This document shows positions 31,314-41,874 of a stretch of 64,000 bases of DNA, one piece after another; within the stretch, counting starts at the first letter, position 1, and each line of letters begins with the position of its first letter. The DNA comes from Peronospora farinosa. Taxonomy: Eukaryota; Oomycota; Peronosporomycetes; Peronosporales; Peronosporaceae. The position numbers were made by a program, and so were the translations under genes. The notes under the pieces are model-generated. The model saw only the letters and a list, made by a program, of their open reading frames with translations, was not told the origin of the DNA and ran no database searches. The DNA is taken from the NCBI GenBank assembly GCA_947646735.1, contig CANTFK010000107.1, positions 1-64,000 of the forward strand, written 5' to 3'.

Positions 31314-34300
31314 CTAAATCCGATATCTCCATCTCCGAGGTCCTGATTCTCGACGTCGAGTGTTCATCATTGGTAACATAGTCTCAAGAGTGGTCCTAGC
31401 ATCCCATCCATGTACCAGATAGAACGGTGTTTCCTCCCGTACTCTGTCTTGAGCCGTGTTTAACGCGAACGTTAATCGTTCCGCGTATTCATCCCAGTCT
31501 CGCTGTCCCACGTCGGCTACGTACATCTTGAGCGATCTTGTTAGAGTCTGGACCATTCTCTCCGCAGTGCCGTTTGCTTGAGGTCGGTAGGCCATGGTCG
31601 CTCTCTGACGCTGCCCACCATGCGACTGAACGCTCGGAAGAAGTCCGACATAAACCCCGGTTCCCGATCGTGACGGATCGTCTCACTGGAACCAAAACGG
31701 CGGAAAACGCATTCTTCATACCCCTCAGCTACTGTCTGGGCTGTCCGTGACGCACTTGCTTTAGCCATCACATAACCTGTGAACAGGTCGACCCAGATCA
31801 GCAATTCCGTATTTCCTTTATGTGACTTGGGGAGAGATGGTATGTGGTCCATCGCGATAATTTGGAAGGGGTACGTCGCTTCAACATTCCCCGGAGACTT
31901 CCCTTGTAAAGTGGGCCTCCCTTTCCCAGTCTCACAATCCATGCACTGACCCACATATTTCTGAACACTCCGGAACAGACCCCTCCAAAGATCCAATGAT
32001 AATTACGCCCGATCCCCTGATGGCCGCCTTCCAAACTCGTATGATAATGATGGAGGACGTCGGCTTCGAGACTCTCAGGTATCACCAATCTGGCAGTTAT
32101 GTCTCGGTCGTCTCCCTTGATTCTCTGGCCGGGGCAGTACACCAGCAGTCCTTCTTCACTTATCTCGTAATCCTCCGACATTCTGCTGCAGTTTCTGGCC
32201 GCTTCCACTGACAAGTCTTTCCAGTCTCCCTTTAAATATGCCTTCAACTCGCGTACCCAGCTCTCCTCTTCTTGCGCATCTCGGATTCTATCCATCCGGA
32301 GTTGTTGTACCACATCTTCTTGCATGACCTCTCCCGATATTTTGACAGGGAACCGGGATCTCGTCACTGCAGATACCTTGACCGACTGACCTCGGTCTCT
32401 AGGGACCAACACCTCTGGCAGCCGATTGATTGTTTCTAGACCTGACCAATCTCCTCTTGGTATCGACTCGACCCCTTGCTGCTGATGTAAATCTGCACTG
32501 GCCAACTGGTCTGCGCTCTGATTCCAGTCTCGTTTCACATGTAGGACTGCATGGGTGGGCCACGACTGGAGTTTACTCAACGCCTTGGCCCGCAACGGGG
32601 ATAAACCTGAAGCTTTGCATTCAATCTCTCCACGCATCTGTCTTATAACCAGATTGGAGTCTCCACAAATAATCAAACGCCGTCGCTCCATTGGCTCCAA
32701 CAGGTCAAAACCCAGTAACATGCCCTCATATTCAGCTTCATTCACCGTAGACTTGTCGAGATATTTCGATGCAGCTGCGACTATAGTCCATGCAGGAAGT
32801 CTCCACACAATAGCGCTGCAAGCACCTCCCCCTTGTTTCACCCGGGCCGACCCATCGAAACTCATTACATACAGTTCTTCGTTTAATTCCACTGTGGGCG
32901 TCGGTAGGTCGACCACTTGCCTGGATTGCTTCTTGGGAGCAATTGACGACAGAATGGATTCCACATTCTCTCGAGGCGTGATGCTGGCTGCTAACTCCCC
33001 CAGTACCTGGTCCTCGCCTTTCTTGCTTTTCACAATCTTCAAAGTCCACTGTGACAACAGAGCGGCCCGATTTCTCAAGCGACATTGCAACCCCAAAGAC
33101 TTCACTAGCCAGGCTAGTGTAGAATGCCTCGTCAGAACCTTGAGGGGTCGGGTGACCAACATCGTGAAGCAAGTCTCCAATATTCGTAACAACGCCAACA
33201 ATTCCTTTTCCACTGTACTATAGTTCACCTCGTTTGACTTGAGGGTTCGGCTCGTAAACATTACCGGCATATACAGGCCGTCGTAATTCTACACCAACGA
33301 CGCCGAGATAGCCCAATCACTTGCGTAGACAATGATGACCGCCCCTCTAGCCGGGTCGAAATGTCGTGGGATGGGCGCCGTAGCAATCTTGTTCTTGAGC
33401 ATGGCAAACGCTACTTGTACCTTCGACCATTTTTCTTCGTCGTCTTCCTGGGCCGCCACTTCCTCGTTAGCCTTCAATTTGCACCTCCAAGCGTGAAAAT
33501 CCACCTCTCTCAGTTCGTAAAGGATCGACGCGTATATGGCATAATCTTCGATGTACCTGCTGTAGTAATTTAGGCTTCCTAGAGAGGACTGCATAGCCTT
33601 CAGCGTTTTCGGTAGAGGTAGGTCGACCAAAGACTGAAGATCTTTTGGGTGGGCCTCTAGTCCCCCTTTGGAAACTCGGTGTTCAAGATAATCGACCTTC
33701 CGACATCCCCGCGTACTCTTGACGGCACTGACCGACAAATTCCAATAGTTACACACGTCTAGCAGCCTCTCCACTTTCTGGCATAATACGTCCCACGATT
33801 CGGCCGGAACAAGTATATCGTCAATGTATGATCGTCGACCCAATACAGAGAGGCCCGATTTTGCAACGGGTTCCCCTGTTGCGAACAAATCCTCTGTTTC
33901 CTCTGTGACCGCCCCTGGCGAAATCCGTAAGAATCCATATAACGCATTATCCAACAACCTTTGATATATCTGAGGCGCATTCTTAAGCCCAAAAGGCATC
34001 CGAAGCCATTCAAATAATCCCAGTGGAGTAACGAAAGCTGAGATTAGTCTCGCCCTTTCGATCATACTGACGACCCAAAAACCACTCGCCATGTCAAGAG
34101 AACAGTATTACAAAGCTCCGTCCAAGTCCTCCAATAGTTCGTTAATCAACGGCATCGGGTATACCATGAGCTGGGTGAGATCATTCACCAACCGATAGTC
34201 GATACACAATCGAATATCGACCCCATTCTTCTTCACGATAATTACAATTGGGCTGGCCCATGGCGAGGTGGAAGGCTGAATGATCTTTGCTGATAACAGT

Positions 34301-35955
34301 CCCTTGATCAGGTCGGCTAGCTTCTCTCTGAATTGAGGGGCCACCTTCCGTACGCGTTGCGCGATCGGTCCTGCGTTCCCTACATCGATATCGCATATCG
34401 CTCCTCGGGCGGCCGGGGGTAAGGCGTTACCTTTGCCCATCAGCAGATGTCGTTTCTTCCATATTATTTGTCGCAACCGGTCCACCTCTTCGGGAGTGTT
34501 CCCATCTGGATCAGGAATCTGTATATCTTCTAACGCAATGCCTTCGGATGAGGGGTCCACTTCCGGTACGACCGCCCACCCTGGCCTTATGTCTTCGGCC
34601 CAAAATTCCCCACTCTCGAAAGAACACACCTGGTCATCTGCCTGTAACAAGTCTACCAGTTTGGCTTCCTTCTCATTGGTGGTTGTCACTGCATGTAGGT
34701 CTTCTTCAAATACACTCCGTTTTTGGGCGGTCCCCTCCTGCCAATTCACCCTCTCTTCGCACGGTTGTTCTTCTCTGTCGGGTACCGGTTGGTGCGTTAT
34801 ATACATCATTGGGGTCGGGGCCGCTGGTCGCTGTAAGATGTGTGACGGAGTCTTATACTCTGGTCTCTCCACTAGTGACCCCTCTTCCTCTTCCGTTGGG
34901 TCGACCTGATGGTCGACTTGGTCGGTGGTAGATTCATAAGCCAGATTTAGCCATTCTGCATATCTTCGAGAGCCTACCGAGACAAACCCTAGCGTTCTTG
35001 GAACTTGCTCCCTAGTCAACCACATACCTACCTTGGTATCTTCATGCAATGTTAAGGGGCGAGGGCTGACATTGGTTATCTTCAAAATCGGTCGACGTCC
35101 TATCCCTTGTATCATGGTGGTCACCCATCGTTCGCCTCTCGTGACCCACAATTTCCACTGTTCTGAGGTCGACCTTTTGAGAGGCACTTCCGTACACCCT
35201 CCAACGGATATCTGTACATACCGACCCAATTTCACATCCGATACTCGAGTATTGTACAGTGTCCTTCGCCCGGTCGATTGTACCCTGACCTCATCGGGGA
35301 GGCAAAGAGTTTCGTCGGCCAAGTCTAACCGGATACCGGCTGGAACCATGAAGTCCATCCCCAAAATTGCATCCTGGCCTACCATAGGGCCTACCCACAC
35401 CTTAATGATGTACACCAAGTTCTCATTCAGAGTGACCTTGATGCGAGTGCGTCCCTCCGTGGTGTATACGGCTTCCCCAATACCAATACATTCTTGTCGT
35501 TCACTTTCATCAATTTGGCAGCCTACCTTACGAGCAAAGGCGATATCCAGGATGGATATCTCGGCACCAGTATCGAATAAAAAATCTGCATGGTCGTTGT
35601 TGACCTTTCCAGAGGCTTTCGCTTGCCTGAACCATTTAGTGGGGGCGTGGTATTTCCAGTACCCTCTAGACTCGCCTGGCAATAAGTCCAACTCCATTAC
35701 TGAACTTTCTCGAACAAAACTATTAGGCTCATTCAAAGAAGCAAAATGGACCACAGGGTACTTTCCAATCTTCGATATATTTCCAATCTTAACTGGAATA
35801 CCCGTCTCCTCCTTGGGCTGTTTCTCCACATATGCAAAGATACGACAATTAGAACGCTCGGCTCGTACCAGATTCCAACCTGGCGAGCGTCCTAATTTGC
35901 CATCTTCTCGAGTTTCTCCGGGAACATCCCTGCATGCTTGGCTGGGTTGTACCAT
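31314..35955 (-). pseudogene. Gypsy pol with two RNase H domains (near-complete, four lesions)
   Basis: Minus-strand order: retropepsin (FLFDTGAEISILDIA, then AILGMDFMVPAG), RT (SPWASPIVIIVKKNG, LCIDYRLVND, MASGFWVV, MPFGLKNAPQIYQRLL, SYIDDILVPAE), a gypsy RNase H remnant (MFTSRTLKSNEVNYSTVEKE), a second RNase H-like domain (YVMSFDGSARVKQGGG, NEAEYEGMLLG, ICGDSNLVIRQM, KRDWNQSADQLAS), then integrase (EGGHQGIG, CMDCETGKGR, IAMDHIPSL, RHDREPGFM, YRPQANGTAERMVQ). The second RNase H resembles the archaeal-type extra domain described in plant Tat and oomycete gypsy elements. The frame runs from 35955 to 31798 with stops at 34108 and 33289, then frameshifts near 31990 and 31600. Active-site residues remain in RT and integrase. 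It is −1 to gag with a 64-nt overlap. The 3' LTR is missing. Confidence 0.9.
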
Positions 35956-37138
35956 TGACGGAACAAATTATAGAACTCCTCCATCTGGCACTTCCCAATC
36001 TCGTGAATATCTCCACAACCCCGGCATACAAACAGGCAGAGATCAGACGGGTGACCCTTCCTTCCACAGCGGTCGCAGGTCAATCTTTTCCAACAATTCA
36101 GGTCTTCATGTTTCTTGGACCCGCAATAAGCACATCTCGTATTTGGGGTCGCTGATGACGGGCCGGGTCGCTGGTCTACTACCTGGCGGTGTTGGTCGGC
36201 CTCCCTAGTCGGTAGATTCTTTGAGAACCTCACACTTGGTTCCCTCCCCACTTCTTTCTCCATAAGGTAGACTCGTCTTAGATCTCCATCATTCTCCGAG
36301 GAGTCTGGGCTGGAGTCTTCAGAGCTCGAGTCTTCCAGGGACGACCGAACTGCATGTATAGAGCGGCGGTTCATATCTCTCGGCCTCTCTGGTAGTGCCG
36401 GTGCCTTCTGACGAAACTTGTTTGATCCAAACAGCATCTTGCCTCGTCTTGCCTTCGTCCGCTGACATGCTGTCAATACTTCCTCCAATTCTTCCACGTC
36501 CGCCAGACGCAACATAGTCAACTTGTCTGCTAGCTCCGGTTCGTCCACCGTCAAAATGTAGTGATCGACGTGATCCTTCTGAACCTTGGGCGACCCATCC
36601 TTAATCTTCATCTTCGCCCTGAGTCCAAGCACATTCAGGCGGTACAGATAATCCAGTGGGGTCTCTTCCGACCTTTTCTTCGCATGGTAGTACTGGCGGG
36701 CGACCGGTACCCCCGTGCCACAGAACCTAATCATGAACTCTTGCATTAGGTCTTTCCAATTTCCTCGGACTGAGCGAGGAAACTGGAAGGACCTAATGCA
36801 AGAGTCACCCAGTTGACGGTACCAATTCTGTGCCGGTCCAGTCAGCAACCCTCCAAAAACGAGACATCTTTCGTCATCTGGGCTTGGTCTCTTATAAATG
36901 CTATCTTGACCGTTGATACCCAGCTGCGCGCTCTGTCTTCGTCTTGGTCTCTTCCATGAAATTCTTTAAGGTCCGAGGTCGCCAATAGTTTGATGCGAGG
37001 GACCATATTTGGCATCTGTCCCAGCGCTGCGTTCGCCATCATCGACTGAGGTCCCCTCAAATCCATGTTATCAGGGTCGAACTCACAGGAACCGATGGAT
37101 TCCATATCGACGTCGGTCATCGTGTGGCCTCTTCGCAT
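35892..37138 (-). pseudogene. Gypsy gag with three zinc knuckles
   Basis: Two frames, joined by one frameshift near 36845, make up this gag: N part 37138-36842 (MVPRIKLLATSDLKEFHGRD, RARSWVSTVKIAF) and C part 36848-35892 (GPAQNWYRQLGD, PLDYLYRLNVLGL, a Ser/Asp-rich spacer). Two canonical CCHC knuckles follow, CAYCGSKKHEDLNC and CDRCGRKGHPSDLC, and a third variant CRGCGDIHEIGKC with x3 instead of x4 before His. Three knuckles is more than the usual one or two. The stop at 35892 lies inside the start of the pol frame, 64 nt overlap in the −1 frame, which fits −1 ribosomal frameshifting for gag-pol expression, though no slippery site was verified. Confidence 0.8.
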
Positions 37139-37219
37139 TTGTATGCCTGAATGCTGGTCATGGTGAGCGGTCGCCCTTTGCGCCTCTGCTACACTCCCGT
37201 TAGGGTGTGCCCGCGGTAC

Positions 37220-38083
37220 TTAGCGTTCATTCAAAAATCTTGCCATCGCCGCGTCAAAGAGGGTCTGCTGATCACCTACCGGGTAGGTATGTCCTTCCCC
37301 CCCAGCATCTTCGTCACGGGGCAGAGCAAATTCCAACTTTTTCTCTTGCTGATTTTCCATTGGTTGAAAATCGGAATGATTTTCATTCTTGCCACGCGTC
37401 GCCGTTCCGAGACCCCGTGGTTCCTGCTCCGCGCTGCGCACTCGGGCCTGGAGCAGCGCCGCTCCAGTAGGGCCGAGGGGCATCCTATTGACCGACCCAG
37501 TTGAGGACGATTCTGGGGACCACGGTGCTGCTTCCCTCTGGCCGCTTGGCATCCGGTGTTGAGATGGGTCTTGATTCGCCTCTGGGCGGCCGGCGGCTCC
37601 GTACATGTGGGGACCCACCGTGATGTCTTGAAGCGTCATCTGGCTGTCCTTGGACCGTGTGTGTGTAGGTGTCACCATAGGTGGGTGTTCCGTTGCTGGT
37701 GTGGTACCCACCAGGATCGACAGACGCTTGTGCATATGCTCTAACGTTGTTGTGATTCTGTCGAATCCCAGGGATAGCAGAACGTCCGGGTCGAACCGAC
37801 TTGCGATTATAATTGCTTCGCGAAGAAGGGTGACCAGCGCTGTGATCGCGTCCGTGACGGAGTGCAGCCGTGGCAGGGTCGACACCGGCCCAGTGAGTTG
37901 ACCCAGCTGCCGGATCTTCGCGACGGGGTCGCTCTCCAGGAACGCGTTCAGATTGCGTTGGTGATAGACCCTCGTGACATCAGCGTCGGTCCATGACGCC
38001 AGTCCTGCCTTCTCGGGGCCTATCGACTTGGTGTTTCCGGGTGCCTTCATCCGGAACTTCGTCGGCTTGGATTGCGCGATCAT
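37220..38083 (-). CDS. Separate 5' ORF upstream of gag
   Basis: It runs 287 codons from ATG 38083. It is homologous to the + strand ORF at 60998: shared MKAP start region, a helical block around LESDPVAKIRQLGQLTGPVS, and MPLGPTGAALLQARV (MSLGPAGAAHIRERL in the other copy). The end (QTLFDAAMARFLNER) is followed by a stop and an 81-bp gap before the gag frame. I recognise no enzymatic domain; it is mostly helical and Pro/Ser-rich in the middle. It may be a matrix-like N-terminal Gag part or a separate accessory protein. Its conservation between two diverged copies argues that it was translated. Confidence 0.6.
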   Translation of the reverse strand: MIAQSKPTKFRMKAPGNTKSIGPEKAGLASWTDADVTRVYHQRNLNAFLESDPVAKIRQLGQLTGPVSTLPRLHSVTDAITALVTLLREAIIIASRFDPDVLLSLGFDRITTTLEHMHKRLSILVGTTPATEHPPMVTPTHTRSKDSQMTLQDITVGPHMYGAAGRPEANQDPSQHRMPSGQREAAPWSPESSSTGSVNRMPLGPTGAALLQARVRSAEQEPRGLGTATRGKNENHSDFQPMENQQEKKLEFALPRDEDAGGEGHTYPVGDQQTLFDAAMARFLNER

Positions 38084-38229
38084 GTTTTGTTGTTTTTTTG
38101 GGGACCTTAGCCTCTCGGTTTTCACCGTCGGCTAATGGTCATCTGGATCATGATAGGCGTCATGACCCATGGTGTCCTCAACGAGGACATAGGGAGGGTA
38201 ATTAGGTTTTTCTTCAATAAATTCAACCT

Positions 38230-38472
38230 CTACCATGTTGAACGGGCCCCTCCCAAGGCCCGGTCGGTCCTTCGATCCTTTCTTTTTTCTTCTTGAGTCA
38301 CTGGCGATCGGTCTTCCAGTGGCTCTTCGGTCTTGTGCTCCTTCTTGATATGAACATCTTTATCATCTTGGGACTCGCGGTGAAATCCCGCGTCTTCCGA
38401 AGATCCGGGCACGCGCACCATTGTGGTGGAGTGGGTTCTCAAAATTGTATGATGAGACCCCAAACCACTCAC
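38230..38472 (-). pseudogene. Upstream fragment of the 5' ORF
   Basis: It encodes HSTTMVRVPGSSEDAGFHRE and a Lys/Glu-rich end (VHIKKEHKTEEP). The same peptide occurs inside the long frame at 60.6 kb (HSTTMVRVPGSSGDSVFHRD). In this copy stops separate it from the ORF at 38083. It probably belonged to a longer N-terminal protein. Confidence 0.55.
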
Positions 38473-39120
38473 TGTGCCGGACTGCCGACTGTCGGAGGGG
38501 GTACCCCGATGCCGCGTATGAACCTTCTCTCACCTTGTGTACCCGTCGGCTGGCGGGTTGCACTCTTCGGAGGACTTGGTGACGATGTAGATGTCTGCCT
38601 TGAGGGAGGTATACCTGGGGGGCCTCGAGTGGATATGCTTCACTCGGTGGGCCGGTAGGTGGCCACTCGATCGACCTTGTCGAGAGTGGACTTAGAGCCA
38701 AATTCTTCAGGGGCGCTTGTCGTCCCTGGCCTTTTCCTTCTGTTTCAGGGGTATTAACCACCTGACCTTTACGTTGCTCCCGGACCTTGAGGTGAGGGAG
38801 ACCGCTTCCGATAGCGGGTCTTGGGGGGTGTTGCTACTCGAACGAGCTCACAGGCCAAATGTATCCTGGAGCTCTATTCGCACTTGAACTTCGCTACACA
38901 ACTGTCTTCGACGGGGGGCCAAAATATATCTCTTCCCGGAACAGTGAGTAACTTAGAACAAGTCCTTCTTGGGTGACGGAGTCGTGCCACGTAGATCGCA
39001 AATTGAGTAGTATTTAATATAGTCCTATCCTTTTTCACTCCTTTACTCTATCCTTGTCTGAAGCTCTGATTCCTTGCGTCGACTAGTCTGATCCTTGTAT
39101 TAACTGGTCCGGAGTGGCTG
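38473..39120 (-). mobile_element. LTR/leader region of the dual-RNase H element
   Basis: This is collinear with 15000-15648 in opposite orientation, including GGGTACACAAGGTGAG, GGGGTACCCC, GATCTACGTGGCACG and ACAAGGATAGAGTAAAGGAG. It lies just 5' of the gag-side ORFs of the element. Exact LTR ends could not be set because the other end of the element is lost. Confidence 0.6.
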
Positions 39121-39127
39121 AACCCCG

Positions 39128-39440
39128 AGGGGCCGGGGTCGACTGATTAGGGACCCAGTTCTACCAATGAGGTACCGGGTTGACCAATGAGATACCCAGG
39201 TCTACCAATGAGGGACCGGGTCGACCAACGAGGGACCGGGTCTACCAATGAGGGACCCAGGTCGACCAATGAGGGATCCAGGTCTACTGATGAGGGACCG
39301 GGTCGACCAACGAGGGACCGGGTCTACCAATGAGGGACCCAGGTCTACCAATGAGGGACCGGGTCGACCAATGAGAGACCCAGGTCGACCTATGAGGGAC
39401 CCGGGTCTACCAACGAGGGGCCAAATTGATTAATGAGGGA
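39128..39440. repeat. 20-bp minisatellite
   Basis: About 15 imperfect copies of ACCAATGAGGGACCGGGTCG (variants with CCCAGGTCT and CAACGAGG). It lies immediately 5' of the leader of the minus-strand element. The unit encodes no conserved peptide; a + frame open across it is incidental. Confidence 0.9.
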
Positions 39441-39620
39441 CCATGATCAACTCCCTTTGGTACCAATTAACCGGTACCCTGATACTGATTTTTCTTCGGC
39501 GGTCTCTGCGGATTGTCCTCCACCAACGGTCGCTCCCCTTCGAGGCCCCTGTCTCTCTAGTCCCCTGTCCCTGACCCACGGCCTATACTCCAAATCCAAC
39601 TGGAGTCTGGGACCTCCACA
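39441..39620. other. Unassigned spacer at a transposon junction
   Basis: No motif recognised. It joins the minisatellite to the 3' break of a LINE. Confidence 0.4.
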
Positions 39621-41200
39621 TCACATAATTAGCACTCCACCACATAGATCGCTGTCAGCACTAGCCGCTTTGCGAGCCGCCGAAAAAATGTCAAGAGCTG
39701 TATGGATCGACCGTTGCGGAACAAAACCAACTTGAGCTGGCACAACGATACGCGACAGCATCGGCCGCACCCGAAACGAAAGTATCTTTGTAAATATCTT
39801 GTAGTCATTGTTGAGCAGGGCGATCGGCCGGTGATCAAGCGGCAAGGCGGAGGCCGCGATTTTCTTCAGACATTAAATGTTCGCTTCACCAATCGACTTC
39901 GGTAATACGCTGAACTCCATCCGCGCGAAGAAACGCCGAGAAGTCTCTCCTGGAGAGTATGTGTGCTGGACATATAGTCGCTCTTTTTTGGTTCTTTGTT
40001 ATAATCACCGTAGTTCCGCAGGATTATCGACAGAAATTGACTGGTCGCATATTACTTGAGCACACGCTACTGATTTGGCTGACGAGCGCGCCTCCAATAG
40101 CGCCGCATCCAGACGGACATAGAGGCGCTTTAGCCGCTGTCCGTAGCTGCGCGTCATCTTTTGACGGGCTATCTTGGTAGTTGCCGCCAGAAATTTGCGT
40201 AATCTGATTTTCCATTCATCCCACCAATCGGCCAATATTCTGGCCGTACGATAGTCCGACGTCGGAACAGAACTGGATTCATCAATTATAATCTGTGCCC
40301 GCTCAATGGCCGCAAAAATGGCACTGGTCGCGGCTGCTCGAGCACATCCCGGAACTGGATATACGTGCCGCGGCTTACGCACGCGCACAACATGTCGAGT
40401 CGCCACAATCCGTATACTGATTCCATTGTGGTCAGCTGCTGGGTCAGGTACAGACAAATCGACTCTCGCACCCAATCAGCGTGAAGAGCACTCACGTACC
40501 ACCGATCAAGTCGTGAAATGGCTGATCCACCGCCAGGCAAAGTGTAGAAATATGTTTGCGCCGCCGCATGAAAGGCTGAAATGGCCCTCTCTTCTTCCGC
40601 TCGCTCCATGTCATCTTCGAGTACATCGCAAAGTTGCACCTGCCCGAGAAGCCGTCTCAACGCCTGCGAATAATGTCTACCGGGCGGCGAGACAAAAGAT
40701 CGGTCAAGTCGAGGCCCTAATGTGCAGTTGAAATTTCCGCCCACGAACAAGGGTCCGTAGTATTCCAGCAGGTGATGTCGAAGCTTCTCGAAAAACGCCT
40801 CCCTTTCATTCTTACCACTCGGGGCATTAACGTTAACAAACGAGAACGGCTTCGCTTCGAATAGTATTTGAACAGCCATCCAATGCGGCGTCCAATGCAT
40901 CTCATGCCACGAATCCATATTTTGCAATCGACGAGTACGAATTCAGTAAAATCGCAACCCCTCCACGCTCTATTTCGGGCTTGGTCCAACGAGTGCGCCC
41001 AGGCTTGTCCACGAAGCCCCATGTGGTGTTGTACAACTTGTTCAGGCTTGCTGCTTCACCAATAGAGACTCGCGTTTCTTGTAGTAGAACTAAGTCGATA
41101 ACACCCCGTGTTTCGCGCTTCCTGAAATGGCCAAACCATTCTGCACAGCGTTCCGAATGCTTGGGAATCCCGCGACATTTTCCGAATGCAGACCGATGCT
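39621..41200 (-). pseudogene. LINE ORF2 remnant: endonuclease and start of RT
   Basis: The minus strand encodes an apurinic-type endonuclease in pieces: VIDLVLLQETRVSIGEAASL (about 41100), RGGVAILLN, VNAPSGKNEREAFFEKLRHH, FVGGNFNCTLGPRLDRS, AISRLDRWYVS. The conserved GDFN is GNFN here. After a frameshifted spacer the RT begins (DHRPIALLNNDYKIFTKILS, VVPAQVGFVPQRSIH), then stops at 39621 before the catalytic FADD region. Loss of the 3' half is unusual, since LINEs are normally 5'-truncated, so a later break or deletion is likely. Multiple frameshifts; dead. Confidence 0.8.
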
Positions 41201-41874
41201 ATTTTCGCGTGGACTTTGAAAAGCCTTCAACATGGCCCGGCGACGACGTCGAATTGTATCTTCCTTCGCACCCCCTGAAAAATCAGCCCCTTGCGCAGCC
41301 GTGAGGCCCTCAGTACTGAAGGTCCAGCTGTTGACCATCACGAGCAATAAGTTCAATCGCCGGCCGCCAGTTGGCAGGTTTGCATATAACGCTGAAGACA
41401 GCCGCGCGCACCTCTTTAAAGAGGTGGTATAGTGCCGCTTTGGACTGTGGCATCACCACCTTCGTCTCATTCTCGACAGGTGCAAGCTGAGGTAGCAATA
41501 CACACAGGACATTGAGGACGCCCCATTGATCCAAGTCCGGAAGCGGATCCACGACAGTCGCGCACAGCAGCTCAGGCTGTAATTTGCTGTTTTCTCCAGC
41601 GCCCTATGTTGCCCATCGTCTTCCATTGAATTTATCCAGACTGGCCGTCTGCCGTTGCGGCCCAACCCGTACACAACTCTCGAAGCTTTTCATCGGCGTG
41701 TGTGGTATGCTGGCGTATCACACTCGCTGTTAATAAATTGTCCAAAGGCTTGAAGTGATTCTCTTGGCAATTGAAGCGAGGTAAGTAATTGGGTGCGGCA
41801 GTTCACTGACAAGTGCCGCGAATTCCATGCGGATTGACCCTTTGGACCAACTGTCAGTGTAGCAGGTAATGCGA

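Noticed and set aside
35892..35955. A defined −1 frameshift slippery heptamer in the gag-pol overlap
   Set aside because: The overlap and frame relation fit −1 frameshifting, but I did not find a clear X-XXY-YYZ site, so no regulatory feature is claimed.
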